From contig JAXJVS010000122.1 of the NCBI GenBank assembly GCA_036308445.1, positions 38,457 through 102,456 of the forward strand: DNA of 64,000 nt, read 5' to 3'. Positions 49,264 to 57,996 of the stretch are shown piece after piece. The notes beneath the pieces are model-generated. The model had not been told where the DNA came from and did no database searches. It worked only from the letters and a program-made list of their open reading frames with translations. The DNA is from MGBC113645 sp036308445 (GTDB lineage Bacteria > Bacillota_I > Bacilli_A > Erysipelotrichales > Coprobacillaceae). The position numbers and the translations under genes were made by a program. Position 1 is the stretch's first letter. Each line of letters starts with the position of its first letter.

Positions 49264-50142
49264 TTATTGGTTGACTTCAACAGTAAAAATACAAGTAAAA
49301 GTATTACCTTCTTCTAATGCAACGACTCCTTCTTTTTCTTTAAAATCACCACTAAAATCTACATAATCACTATGTCCAACCCAAGGTTCGATTGCTATTA
49401 ATCCACCTACATGCTTACTTGCCCATATACCTAAATGATTAAAATTATCCATAATAAATCTAATTGATTTATTATGATTTAAAGATTTTAAACTTACTGA
49501 TTTTGATTTAAAATTTTTTACAACAATAGCATCATTATTAAATAATTCTTGTCTCACAAAAAATCTCTTTTCATTTTCAAATAACAATTTTGTTTCTCTT
49601 GACATTCCTTTTCTTGCAACATCAATAATCTTTTGTTCTAAATACTCATTTTCTTCAAATTCTATATAGTAATCATTACTAGACTCATCTTCTAATAGCG
49701 GACAAGCAAAGGCAGGATGTCCACCAATCTGGAAGAAAATGACTTTATTATCTTTATTAATAACTTCTGATTTACATTCCAATCGATTTTCTTTTAATGT
49801 ATAAGTTACTTTTAATTCAAATAAGTAAGGGTATTGTTTTAAAATTTCATCATTCGGTTTTAAAACAAATTCAACACACGTATCACTTGACTGATGAGTT
49901 TCATAAACATTATGTCTTGAAAAACCATGTTGAGTCATAGTGTATGTTTTCTCTTCTATTATACATTCATTATTTCTTAAAGCACCAACGATTGGAAAAA
50001 GAATTGGCGCACTGTTAGCCCATAAAATAGGATCCCTACGCCACATATAATTTAATCCATCCTGTTGACCTACTATCTTAATAATTTCAGCACCTTTAGG
50101 ATTCAATTCAACCTCAAGTAAATCATTTTTTAAAACAGTCAT
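49264..50142 (-). CDS. Aldose 1-epimerase family protein
   Basis: A 292-residue galactose mutarotase-like enzyme. TQHGFSRHNVYE near residue 92 contains the first catalytic histidine and IGGHPAFACPLLEDE near 148 holds the second. VALEEGNTFTC near the end follows the expected glutamate region (IAIEPWVGHSDYVDF). The divergence from GalM suggests the YeaD/LacX-type subgroup, which acts on phosphorylated or amino sugars. It is 9 bp after nagA, so a role with N-acetylglucosamine-derived sugars is likely. Confidence 0.85.
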   Translation of the reverse strand: MTVLKNDLLEVELNPKGAEIIKIVGQQDGLNYMWRRDPILWANSAPILFPIVGALRNNECIIEEKTYTMTQHGFSRHNVYETHQSSDTCVEFVLKPNDEILKQYPYLFELKVTYTLKENRLECKSEVINKDNKVIFFQIGGHPAFACPLLEDESSNDYYIEFEENEYLEQKIIDVARKGMSRETKLLFENEKRFFVRQELFNNDAIVVKNFKSKSVSLKSLNHNKSIRFIMDNFNHLGIWASKHVGGLIAIEPWVGHSDYVDFSGDFKEKEGVVALEEGNTFTCIFTVEVNQ

Positions 50143-50151
50143 AATACCCTC

Positions 50152-51282
50152 CTATTTCACATTTCCTTTTATAATCACATTTTTAATATCGATATCTTCA
50201 TCAATAAAGATAATATCAGCATAATTACCCTCTTTGATTTCACCAATCATATCTTCATGAAGACTTTGTGCAGGATTATAAGTTGCTAAATTAATAGCTT
50301 CATACAATTCCAAGTTCAAATTTTGATATGCATTTTTTACACATTCATTCATATTAGCAATACTTCCTGCTAAAGCACCATCTGCCAATCTAGCCTCTTT
50401 ACCTACTACATAGACTGGTTGGCCACCTAAAGAATAAGTACCATCAGGCAATCCAGCAGCTTCCATAGAATCAGTAATTAAAACAACCTTATCTTTCCCT
50501 TTAGCTCTTAATAATGCTTTAGCGGCTGCAAAATTAACATGTATACCATCTAAAATCAATTCAGCATAAACACTATCATTAATCATAATAGCTCCTACAA
50601 CTCCAGGTGCTCTATGAGTTAAAGGTGTCATAGCATTATAAGTATGTGTACCAGAAGTTGCACCAGCATCAACAGCCTTTTGAGCTTCTTCATAAGTTGC
50701 ATTTGTATGTCCCATTGATACAACTGTATTCTTATCTTTTAAATATTCAATTAATTCAATTGAATGATCCAATTCAGGAGCAATTGAAATTTTTCTTACA
50801 ATATCTTGATTATCTTTTACAAAAGATAAATAATTTTCAACAGTAGGTAAGATCATACATTCTTCAGGTTGTGCTCCTTTATATTTTTTATTAAAGAAAG
50901 GACCTTCTAAATGAGTTCCTAAAATTTGAGCTCCTTCAACTTTATCCTTGTTATCAGCTATAACTTGAATAGCTTTAGCTATATCTTCTACAGGCATTGT
51001 CATTGTTGTTGGTAAAAAAGATGTAACCCCTGTTTTTAAAGCAGCTTTTGAAATAGTATTTAAATCTTCAAAAGTTGCATACATCGTATCACTTCCACCA
51101 CGACCATGAGTATGAACATCAATAAATCCTGGTGCAACATATAAACCTTGAGCATCTATAATCTCTTCACTTACTGGATTTCTTTCGCTAATTTCTACAA
51201 TTTTATCATCATCAATAAATAAGTTTTTTTCTACAATCCCATCATGTAGAACAATTTTCCCGTTTATAATACATTTTTTCAT
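50152..51282 (-). CDS. nagA: N-acetylglucosamine-6-phosphate deacetylase (NagA)
   Basis: Removes the acetyl group from GlcNAc-6-phosphate (376 aa), feeding amino sugars to glycolysis or wall synthesis. The amidohydrolase fold has APGFIDVHTHGRGGSDTM near residue 51, the metal-binding LGTHLEGPFFNKKYKGA near 123, VSMGHTNATYEEA near 188, GTHTYNAMTPLTHRAPG near 209 and the catalytic ITDSMEAAGLPDG near 266. The length is normal. The ATG follows AAGGAGG. nagB is not in the window. Confidence 0.94.
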   Translation of the reverse strand: MKKCIINGKIVLHDGIVEKNLFIDDDKIVEISERNPVSEEIIDAQGLYVAPGFIDVHTHGRGGSDTMYATFEDLNTISKAALKTGVTSFLPTTMTMPVEDIAKAIQVIADNKDKVEGAQILGTHLEGPFFNKKYKGAQPEECMILPTVENYLSFVKDNQDIVRKISIAPELDHSIELIEYLKDKNTVVSMGHTNATYEEAQKAVDAGATSGTHTYNAMTPLTHRAPGVVGAIMINDSVYAELILDGIHVNFAAAKALLRAKGKDKVVLITDSMEAAGLPDGTYSLGGQPVYVVGKEARLADGALAGSIANMNECVKNAYQNLNLELYEAINLATYNPAQSLHEDMIGEIKEGNYADIIFIDEDIDIKNVIIKGNVK

Positions 51283-51352
51283 TTTATATTTCCTCCTTGT
51301 TTTATTATATCACTTATTTATCAACGTTTAAAATATAATGAAACATTTTTAT

Positions 51353-51388
51353 CAAAAAAAAGGATTGTTTCGTACTAGAAACAATCCT
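51353..51388 (-). terminator. Terminator of the rimP-nusA-infB-rbfA operon
   Basis: On the minus strand AGGATTGTTTC-TAGTAC-GAAACAATCCT is a perfect 11-bp stem followed by eight T. It overlaps the rbfA stop. Confidence 0.88.
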
Positions 51389-51728
51389 AATCTTTATTCT
51401 CATTTAAATCTTTTAATATACTTTCAATCTTATTACCATAATCTAAAGAAGTATCAATTTCAAATTGTAATTCAGGACACTTACGAGTCGTTAATCTTTT
51501 AGCAAGCAAACTACGAATAAACCCTTTAGAATTATTTAATGCAACAATACTTTGTTTATGAGTTTTATTTAAAAAAGATACATAAACTTTTGCATAAGAT
51601 AAATCCGTTGTAGTTTTTACAGCTGTAATTGTACAAAAACCAATTTTTGGATCTTTTACTTCAGTCTGTAATATATTTGATAATTCTCTTTGAATAATAT
51701 GATTGATTTTTTCATTCTTTTTAGCCAA
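51387..51728 (-). CDS. rbfA: Ribosome-binding factor A (RbfA)
   Basis: 30S maturation factor with a KH-like fold (113 aa). INHIIQRELSNILQTEVKDP at the start, then ITAVKTTTDLSYAKVYVSF and CPELQFEIDTSLDYGNKIESIL, are family signatures. The start is TTG (51728) with AGGAG about 6 bp upstream, and no ATG is available nearby. It is the last gene of the nusA operon, directly followed by a strong terminator. truB, which often follows in other Firmicutes, is absent. Confidence 0.92.
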   Translation of the reverse strand: MAKKNEKINHIIQRELSNILQTEVKDPKIGFCTITAVKTTTDLSYAKVYVSFLNKTHKQSIVALNNSKGFIRSLLAKRLTTRKCPELQFEIDTSLDYGNKIESILKDLNENKD

Positions 51729-51737
51729 TCTAATCTC

Positions 51738-53591
51738 CTACTTTCTAGCGACTTCTTCCATTGTAAATCCTTCAATGATATCTCCTTCTTTAATATCATT
51801 ATAATTTTCAATCGTAATACCACATTCGTAACCAGCAGAAACTTCTTTAGCATCATCTTTAAATCTCTTTAATGAAGCAAGCTTTCCTTCATACACAACA
51901 ATACCATCTCTAATCAAGCGAATTCCACAATCACGTTTAATAGAACCATCAGTCACATAGCTTCCTGCAATATTACCGATTTTAGAAACTTTAATAACTT
52001 GTCTGATAACTGCTTGACCAGTAACAACTTCTTCTAATTCTGGAGCCAACATTCCTTTCATAGCTGCTTCGATTTCTTCAATCATCTTATAAATAATATT
52101 GTGTAAACGAATTTCCACTCCTTCTTCTTCCGCTTTTCTTCTTACATTAGCATCTGGTCTAACATTAAAACCATAAATAATAGCATTAGAAGCTGAAGCT
52201 AATAAAATATCTGATTCACTGATTGCACCTACTGTTGAACGGATAACATGTACTTTAGCACCTTCAACATTAATTTTTTCTAAAGATCCTTTAACTGCTT
52301 CAGCAGTACCATTTACATCTGCCTTAACGATAATATTTAAGTCAACTACTTCTCCTTCTTTCATTTGAGAGAATAAATCATCAAGACTCATAGCTGAATT
52401 AGCACCACGATCTTTTTCTTGTTTAGCCTTCAATCTTTCTTCACCGATGTGTCTAGCCATTTTTTCGTTTTCAAAAGCCATGAATTTATCACCAGCTGTT
52501 GGTACTTCATTTAAACCTGTAATTTCAACTGGTGTAGCTGGAGCAGCTTCTTTAATATCCATACCTTTATCATTTAACATTTGACGAACACGTCCGAAAG
52601 CAGTACCAACAACAATTGGATCACCGGCAGATAAAGTACCATTTTCAACTAATAAAGTTGCTACTGGTCCTCTACCTTTATCAAGTCTAGCTTCAACTAC
52701 AGTTCCATAAGCATAACGTTTTGGATTAGCTTTTAAATCAGCTAATTCAGCAACAATTGTTAGTGTTTCAAGTAATTCATCTACACCTTCTCCAAACTTA
52801 GCAGAAATATTACAGTAAACAACATCTCCACCCCATTCTTCTGGCATTAATCCCAATTCACTCATTTCAGCTTTAATTCTTTCAGGATCAGCACCAGGTT
52901 TATCAATCTTGTTAACAGCAACTACTATAGGTACATTAGCTGCAATAGCATGATCTACAGCTTCTCTTGTTTGTGGCATAACACCATCATCAGCTGCAAC
53001 AACAATAATTACGATATCAGTTACCTGAGCACCTCTAGCGCGCATAGCTGTAAAAGCTTCATGTCCAGGAGTATCTAAAAATGTAACTTTCTTGTCATTT
53101 ACCTTAACTTGATAAGCACCAATATGTTGAGTAATACCACCAAATTCCCCATCTACAACTCTAGATTTTCTAATATAATCTAATAAAGTTGTTTTACCAT
53201 GATCAACATGACCCATAATAGTTACTACAGGTGGACGACTCACTAAATCATTTTCATCATCAACAATTTCTAATTCTTCGAAATTAATCTCATCAGCAAC
53301 CACTGTTTTCTTAACTTCATAACCATATTCCATACAGATTAATTCAACCTGCTCATCATCTAATGATGAATTAATAGTCACCATTGTTCCAAGCATGAAT
53401 AAAACCTTAATAACATTAGCTGGAGTTTGTCCGATTTTTTCTGCTAATTCCCCAACTGTAATACCTTCTTCGTATTCAATAACTCCATCATTAACTTTCT
53501 TTTCTTCTTTTTTAGATGGAATGTTAGAAATAAAATTCTTTTTATTTCCACGACTGTTCCCTTTTTTCTTAGGATTATTCTTTTTTGCCAT
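51738..53591 (-). CDS. infB: Translation initiation factor IF-2, short form
   Basis: GTPase that brings fMet-tRNA to the 30S subunit (617 aa). A short basic head (MAKKNNPKKKGNSRGNKKNF) precedes the IF2 N2 domain (ITVGELAEKIGQTPANVIKVLF). G1 is TIMGHVDHGKTTLLDYIRKS near residue 127, G3 is FLDTPGHEAFTAMRARG, and G4 is AVNKIDKPGADP. Domains II to C2 follow completely. The long N1 region seen in Bacillus and enterobacteria is missing, as in Mollicutes. It is coupled to the ylxQ gene upstream and rbfA downstream. Confidence 0.96.
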   Translation of the reverse strand: MAKKNNPKKKGNSRGNKKNFISNIPSKKEEKKVNDGVIEYEEGITVGELAEKIGQTPANVIKVLFMLGTMVTINSSLDDEQVELICMEYGYEVKKTVVADEINFEELEIVDDENDLVSRPPVVTIMGHVDHGKTTLLDYIRKSRVVDGEFGGITQHIGAYQVKVNDKKVTFLDTPGHEAFTAMRARGAQVTDIVIIVVAADDGVMPQTREAVDHAIAANVPIVVAVNKIDKPGADPERIKAEMSELGLMPEEWGGDVVYCNISAKFGEGVDELLETLTIVAELADLKANPKRYAYGTVVEARLDKGRGPVATLLVENGTLSAGDPIVVGTAFGRVRQMLNDKGMDIKEAAPATPVEITGLNEVPTAGDKFMAFENEKMARHIGEERLKAKQEKDRGANSAMSLDDLFSQMKEGEVVDLNIIVKADVNGTAEAVKGSLEKINVEGAKVHVIRSTVGAISESDILLASASNAIIYGFNVRPDANVRRKAEEEGVEIRLHNIIYKMIEEIEAAMKGMLAPELEEVVTGQAVIRQVIKVSKIGNIAGSYVTDGSIKRDCGIRLIRDGIVVYEGKLASLKRFKDDAKEVSAGYECGITIENYNDIKEGDIIEGFTMEEVARK

Positions 53592-53595
53592 AATC

Positions 53596-53904
53596 TCAAC
53601 CTCCTAACATAGATTTGATTTTGATTGCAAAACCTCTATCACATATACCTACACATACCCTATTATCTTTTCCAATTGCTTTAGATAAAGAATTAATATT
53701 AGAAAAAATATAACAAGGTACCTGATAGTAACTACACTTATCTTCAAACTTTTTCTTTGTATTATCACTAGCATCTTCACTGATCAATACAAGCTCAGCT
53801 TTTCCTTGACGAATAGATTTCATCAAAGAATCACCAGTTTGAATCTTTCTTGCACGAGCCGCAAGGCCTAACAAGGACAATATCTTATCTTCATTATAAT
53901 ACAT
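53596..53904 (-). CDS. ylxQ: L7Ae/L30e-family RNA-binding protein YlxQ
   Basis: A 102-residue protein of the ribosomal L7Ae fold: KILSLLGLAARARKIQTGDS, then KAELVLISEDASDNTKKKFE and VCVGICDRGFAIKIKSML. The YlxQ subgroup is always found in the nusA-infB operon and binds RNA with kink-turn-like features, but its target is unclear. It overlaps ylxR by 11 bp and is 4 bp from infB, so all are co-translated. Confidence 0.92.
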   Translation of the reverse strand: MYYNEDKILSLLGLAARARKIQTGDSLMKSIRQGKAELVLISEDASDNTKKKFEDKCSYYQVPCYIFSNINSLSKAIGKDNRVCVGICDRGFAIKIKSMLGG

Positions 53905-54148
53905 AACTCTTTAATTCCTCAAAAATTGCGTCGGGTATTTCAACATCTAAAGCTCTACTTAATACTTTTTTCTTTTTTGCAATATCAATAGCTTCCTGAC
54001 TGCGTTTTAAATAAGCTCCACGACCATTTTTCTTTCCAGTAGGATCAACAAATACTTCTCCTTCTTTATTTCTTACAACACGAATAAGTTCTTTTTTAGG
54101 TAATTGCTCCCCTGTTGCAAGACATTTTCTTAAAGGTATTTTTTTCAT
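53894..54148 (-). CDS. rnpM: RNase P modulator RnpM (YlxR)
   Basis: An 84-residue protein of the YlxR/DUF448 family: PLRKCLATGEQLPKKELIRV and DPTGKKNGRGAYLKRSQEAI are the two conserved blocks, including the RGAYL signature. YlxR (now RnpM) binds RNase P RNA and lowers its activity in Bacillus. It lies between nusA and ylxQ, as in nearly all Firmicutes. AGGAGGG precedes the start. Confidence 0.9.
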   Translation of the reverse strand: MKKIPLRKCLATGEQLPKKELIRVVRNKEGEVFVDPTGKKNGRGAYLKRSQEAIDIAKKKKVLSRALDVEIPDAIFEELKSYVL

Positions 54149-54159
54149 TAAAATCCCTC

Positions 54160-55509
54160 CTATTTTTCATCATAATATTTATCATATTCATCGTAGTCAA
54201 TGTCTTCATCATATTTTGGATCATAATCATAATCTTCATCATCATAATCATCATATTCTTCATCATATTCATCAAATGATTCCTCATTATCATCATAATG
54301 ATTAACAACCGTTTCTTCTACATCTTCAACAGTTTCAATAATAACTTCATCATTAAATATTTCTTCATTAACATCTTCTACAATTTCTTCAACAGACTCC
54401 TCAACTGAAGTCATTTCTTTTACAAACTCTTCTTCAAATTCTTTATCTTCAATAATATCTAATCCAGCTTCTTTAGCTTCAGTTTCTGATTTAATATCTA
54501 TCTTCCATCCAGTCAATCTAACAGCCAAACGTGCATTTTGTCCACGTTTACCAATTGCTAATGAAAGCTGATCATCTGGTACAATAACAAACGCAGTATG
54601 TTTTTCTTCATTAATTCTTACTGTTTTCACATGAGCAGGAGCCAAGGCATGAGAAATAAATACAACAGGATCCTTATCCCATTCAACAATATCAATCTTT
54701 TCTCCATTTAATTCATTAACAACATTGTTAACTCTTGTTCCCTTAGGCCCAACGCAAGAACCAACTGGATCAACATTTTCATTAGATGTATATACAGCAA
54801 TTTTACTTCTATCTCCAGCTTCTCTTGAAACAGACTTGATTTCTACAATACCATCAAAAATTTCAGGAACTTCCATCTCAAATAATCTTTTTACTAATCC
54901 AGGTTCAGTTCTAGATACACCAATATGAGTTCCTTTTGTAGTTCTTTCAACATCACTTACATAAACTTTAATATGTTGACCTTCTAAAAGCTTTTCTCCT
55001 GGAATCTGTTGATTAATTGGTAATAAAGCACCTGTTTTACCAATATTGATAATTGCAAATCTTTCTTCCACACGATCAACTATACCAGTAATTATATCAT
55101 CTTGCTTATCAACATATTCATTATATAAAGACTCTTTTTCAGCCTCTCTGATTTTTTGTCTTAATAATTGCTTTGTTTGAATAGCTGCCAAACGTCCAAA
55201 AACATCTGGAGAAATTTCAGTGATGATTTCATCTCCAACCTGATATTTAGGATTAATTTCTAATGCATCTTCTAATTCTATCTCAAAATCCTCATTATTT
55301 AATTCTTCAACAACAGTTTTAATTTCAAACAAACGAATTTTACCAGTTTTCTCATTAATATCAACTCTTACAATAGATTCTGGTCCAGAATAATTTTTCT
55401 TATAAGCTTTTTCTAAAGCTTCTTTCAAAGCATCTAAAACAACGTCTTTTTTAATTCCTCTTTCACTTTCCAATAAATCAAGAGCTTGAATAAACTTTTT
55501 ACTAGCCAT
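54160..55509 (-). CDS. nusA: Transcription termination/antitermination factor NusA with acidic tail
   Basis: RNA polymerase-associated factor (449 aa) with N-terminal domain, S1 domain (DIITGIVDRVEERFAIINIG, near 132), KH1 and KH2 (VGSCVGPKGTRVNNVVNEL near 243, and SLAIGKRGQNARLAVRL near 311). These end near residue 345. The last 100 residues are not part of the Bacillus protein. They are very acidic, and from about 400 consist mainly of Asp, Tyr and Glu (DEEYDDYDDEDYDYD). This tail is encoded by TCATCATA-type repeats on the + strand. Such acidic extensions may tune RNA or polymerase contacts, as inferred. Confidence 0.95.
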   Translation of the reverse strand: MASKKFIQALDLLESERGIKKDVVLDALKEALEKAYKKNYSGPESIVRVDINEKTGKIRLFEIKTVVEELNNEDFEIELEDALEINPKYQVGDEIITEISPDVFGRLAAIQTKQLLRQKIREAEKESLYNEYVDKQDDIITGIVDRVEERFAIINIGKTGALLPINQQIPGEKLLEGQHIKVYVSDVERTTKGTHIGVSRTEPGLVKRLFEMEVPEIFDGIVEIKSVSREAGDRSKIAVYTSNENVDPVGSCVGPKGTRVNNVVNELNGEKIDIVEWDKDPVVFISHALAPAHVKTVRINEEKHTAFVIVPDDQLSLAIGKRGQNARLAVRLTGWKIDIKSETEAKEAGLDIIEDKEFEEEFVKEMTSVEESVEEIVEDVNEEIFNDEVIIETVEDVEETVVNHYDDNEESFDEYDEEYDDYDDEDYDYDPKYDEDIDYDEYDKYYDEK

Positions 55510-55523
55510 TTTTATATCCTCCC

Positions 55524-55985
55524 TTAAAATTTAACAGCTAATCTAGCAAAAGAAACATTACTATATTCAATAAAACATTTCTTCTTAATATTCTTTGCCA
55601 TATATTGAAGTTCAATTGTTTCATTATCAACATTTAAAATAGTCCCATAAACTTCATCAAAACCATTTTGTGGTTCTTTCACTTTAATAAATACATATTC
55701 ACCAATTGCAGACTTTACTTTTTCCAAAGTCTTCAAAGGTTTTTCTGCCCCTGGTGAAGACACTTCTAAATAATATTCATTCTTAATAATATCTGCTTCA
55801 TCCATTTTTTCTGAAATAGCCTCACTAACAGCAACACATGTATCCATATCTAAATGACCATTGTTTTTTTCTATGAAAATTCTTAAATACCATTCTTTCT
55901 TTTCAAAGACATATTCAATATCATCTAAATAGACATCATTTTGTATTAATATAGGCGAAATGAGTTCTTCAATCTGTTTTAACAT
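55524..55985 (-). CDS. rimP: Ribosome maturation factor RimP
   Basis: 30S assembly factor (153 aa), first gene of the nusA operon. QIEELISPILIQNDVYLDDI and YLRIFIEKNNGHLDMDTCV match the N-terminal domain, and YYLEVSSPGAEKPLKTLEKV contains the diagnostic EVSSPG motif. The ATG at 55985 has GGAGG 6 bp upstream. A longer in-frame ATG at 56090 would run through the leader hairpin and the promoter and is rejected. Confidence 0.94.
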   Translation of the reverse strand: MLKQIEELISPILIQNDVYLDDIEYVFEKKEWYLRIFIEKNNGHLDMDTCVAVSEAISEKMDEADIIKNEYYLEVSSPGAEKPLKTLEKVKSAIGEYVFIKVKEPQNGFDEVYGTILNVDNETIELQYMAKNIKKKCFIEYSNVSFARLAVKF

Positions 55986-56008
55986 ATTTACCTCCAACTC
56001 AAATATAA

Positions 56009-56030
56009 ACGAGAGGGTTCCCCCTCTCGT
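56009..56030 (-). promoter_or_regulatory. GC-rich hairpin in the leader of the rimP-nusA operon
   Basis: ACGAGAGGG-TTCC-CCCTCTCGT (9-bp stem) lies between the promoter and the rimP start. It is far more GC-rich than its surroundings. On the minus strand it is followed by TTATATTTG, a poor T-run. It may be a leaky terminator, a NusA-dependent pause site or a processing site. Confidence 0.55.
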
Positions 56031-56050
56031 CGATGACTTATTACAATTGA

Positions 56051-56079
56051 AGTATAGCATATAAACTTTAAAAATACAA
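56051..56079 (-). promoter_or_regulatory. Promoter of the rimP-nusA-infB-rbfA operon
   Basis: On the minus strand TTGTAT (56074-56079) and TATACT (56051-56056) are 17 bp apart, with an extended TG before the -10. The transcript would begin about 60 nt upstream of rimP and include the GC-rich hairpin. Confidence 0.65.
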
Positions 56080-56160
56080 GCTATAATCAAGAATAATTTA
56101 ATTTTAAAGATGATATTTGAAAATCATACAAATTATGATAAAATTTTTATGGTGATATAC

Positions 56161-56685
56161 ATGCAAATCAAAAAAGCAACAATCAATCAAGTAAAACACA
56201 TATATAATCAATATATAATATATGACTTTCCCGTCAATGAAAGAAGACCACTAAACAAAATCATAAATCTTATCAACGATAACAAATACATAATATATGT
56301 CTTATTTAAGGATAATACGATTATTGGTTATGCATTTCTATATGGATATGATAATAGATATATATGTGATTATTTTGCAATAGTAAAGGGATATAGAAAC
56401 AATCACTATGGTAGTTACTTTTTAAAAGAACTATTAAAAATATTTAAACAATCACAGATTTATTTTGAAGTTGAAAAACCTGATGAACCCAATAAAGCAA
56501 TAAAAGAAAAAAGAATTCAATTTTATCTGAATAATGGTGTTCTCCTTAATCCAATACATGTTAGACTTTATTATGTAGATTATATCATTCTTTCAAATGT
56601 TCATATTTCTATAAAAGATATTCAACAATTATATTATGATTTATATGATTCTTTCTTCTATAAAAAATACATAGAATTCAAATGA
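56161..56685 (+). CDS. GNAT-family N-acetyltransferase
   Basis: A 174-residue acetyltransferase-like protein on the strand opposite to its neighbours. IYVLFKDNTIIGYAFLYGYD and the acetyl-CoA loop FAIVKGYRNNHYGSYFLKEL (near 75-95) mark the GNAT fold. A later segment IQFYLNNGVLLNP corresponds to the usual 'FY..nGF' closing strand. The ATG at 56161 follows GGTGAT at about 5 bp. An in-frame ATG at 56110 lacks a ribosome binding site. The substrate is unknown. Confidence 0.8.
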   Translation: MQIKKATINQVKHIYNQYIIYDFPVNERRPLNKIINLINDNKYIIYVLFKDNTIIGYAFLYGYDNRYICDYFAIVKGYRNNHYGSYFLKELLKIFKQSQIYFEVEKPDEPNKAIKEKRIQFYLNNGVLLNPIHVRLYYVDYIILSNVHISIKDIQQLYYDLYDSFFYKKYIEFK

Positions 56686-56713
56686 GAAATTTTGATTTCT
56701 CATTTGAGTTTTC
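56675..56713. terminator. Hairpin between convergent GNAT and lipoprotein genes
   Basis: CAAATGAGAAAT-TTTG-ATTTCTCATTTG is a perfect 12-bp stem that overlaps the GNAT stop and the lipoprotein stop. T-runs on both sides are short. Confidence 0.65.
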
Positions 56714-57002
56714 TTATTTTATAAGCATTAACCCGTCCAGGATAACTCATCATAAACTTATCATCAAGTTCACTATATACAAAATCTCCTACCTTTAAAT
56801 CATCATCAATCTCAGTTACAGCACTAACCAAAAAATAGAAAACATCATCTTCAATAGTATCATATGGTTTAACTAAAATTCTATCATCTTCAATATCTAG
56901 AATTTCTGCCTTTTTAACAACTACAATATTCTCTTTTTCTATTTCATTATGACATCCAATAAAAAATGTACAAGAAACTAACATAATTATAATTTTCTTC
57001 AT
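56700..57002 (-). CDS. Small putative lipoprotein
   Basis: A 100-residue protein with a lipoprotein signal (MKKIIIMLVSCTFFIGCHNE); cysteine 17 is the likely lipidated residue. The mature part is a small beta-rich domain (ILDIEDDRILVKPYD, VGDFVYSELDDKF) resembling an OB-like or DUF3221-like barrel. That reading is tentative. It follows the DUF1848 gene by 9 bp and is probably co-transcribed. Function unknown. Confidence 0.65.
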   Translation of the reverse strand: MKKIIIMLVSCTFFIGCHNEIEKENIVVVKKAEILDIEDDRILVKPYDTIEDDVFYFLVSAVTEIDDDLKVGDFVYSELDDKFMMSYPGRVNAYKIRKLK

Positions 57003-57011
57003 ATAGACCTC

Positions 57012-57938
57012 CTACAAATCAAAAAATAATTGATAATTAATATAACTTTTCTGTTTAGCTTCAATCAATATGTCTTTCTCATTTAAATTACCTATAAGCA
57101 TAGGCGAAGTTGGATCATGTTTTTTAAAGATATTATGTACTGTTTTTTTATCAGTATTAGCATAACAGTACAAACAACCATGTAAACATGTATTATAAGC
57201 CCCAATATCATTTCCCAATAAACAATCACAACCTTTTCTTACTTTTGAAGTTTTAATATCCAGCTGAATCCCAACAGCTTCCTCAATAACCTCTTTACTC
57301 ATACAGCCTTTACAATTCACACCATATATTTCAAACTCTTTATTTTCTAAACATGTATAAATTTTTACATTATATTTTCTAGCAATTCTAACAAATTCTT
57401 TAACAATAACAGTTTGAACATCCCTAGATACTTCTTTAACATCCGGAAAATTATTCTTTGTTTTTTCATACAAATCAATAAAACTTATAACACAGCGTTC
57501 TGTATATCCAGATAATTCTTTAGCCATGCATTCAAAAACTTTAAAATGATAATCAACTGTATATCTATCATTAATAAAGATAGGGTCATAACGCCAGCCA
57601 ATACACGTTTTACCCACTTTATTTGATAATCGTTTAAAGCTTTCTATAACCTCATTAAAATGTGGAACATATGGCTCAATATCCTTTAAATAAGGAGTAA
57701 TAGTAATAAACCAGAACTGTCTATAATTATCTATTTCATTAAGTCTATCCAACATAGGTGCAGGATTTTTAGTACAAAAGCAAAGACAATCAACTATATC
57801 CGGTTTTAGTATATATTTTGTAACTTTAGAAGGATAGTATGGATTTCTTACATAAACATATCCCTGCTTTATTCGATTATAAAACCAATCACTATAAAAA
57901 GCCGGAATATCTGTTCTTTGTCCAATATTAATAATCAT
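57012..57938 (-). CDS. DUF1848 family protein with Fe-S-type cysteine cluster
   Basis: A 308-residue cytosolic protein of the DUF1848 family. IINIGQRTDIPAFYSDWFYN at the start and VDCLCFCTKNPAPMLDRL near residue 50 are typical. The C-terminal part has many cysteines: CKGCMSKE near 218, CDCLLGND near 246, and CLHGCLYCYAN near 260 (Cx3Cx2C), like a radical SAM cluster in an unusual C-terminal place. The family is described as possible radical-SAM-like or repair proteins (compare spore photoproduct lyase-like folds), but the activity is not established. Confidence 0.82.
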   Translation of the reverse strand: MIINIGQRTDIPAFYSDWFYNRIKQGYVYVRNPYYPSKVTKYILKPDIVDCLCFCTKNPAPMLDRLNEIDNYRQFWFITITPYLKDIEPYVPHFNEVIESFKRLSNKVGKTCIGWRYDPIFINDRYTVDYHFKVFECMAKELSGYTERCVISFIDLYEKTKNNFPDVKEVSRDVQTVIVKEFVRIARKYNVKIYTCLENKEFEIYGVNCKGCMSKEVIEEAVGIQLDIKTSKVRKGCDCLLGNDIGAYNTCLHGCLYCYANTDKKTVHNIFKKHDPTSPMLIGNLNEKDILIEAKQKSYINYQLFFDL

Positions 57939-57996
57939 CTTTCATTCTCCTTATATAAACATTCTATCATATAAAACATAAAGATGACGAGAAGAT

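Noticed and set aside
54170..54300. Short tandem TCATCATA-like repeats that could be taken for a satellite or CRISPR-like array
   Set aside because: They are within the nusA reading frame and encode its acidic tail; there are no spacers of constant length.
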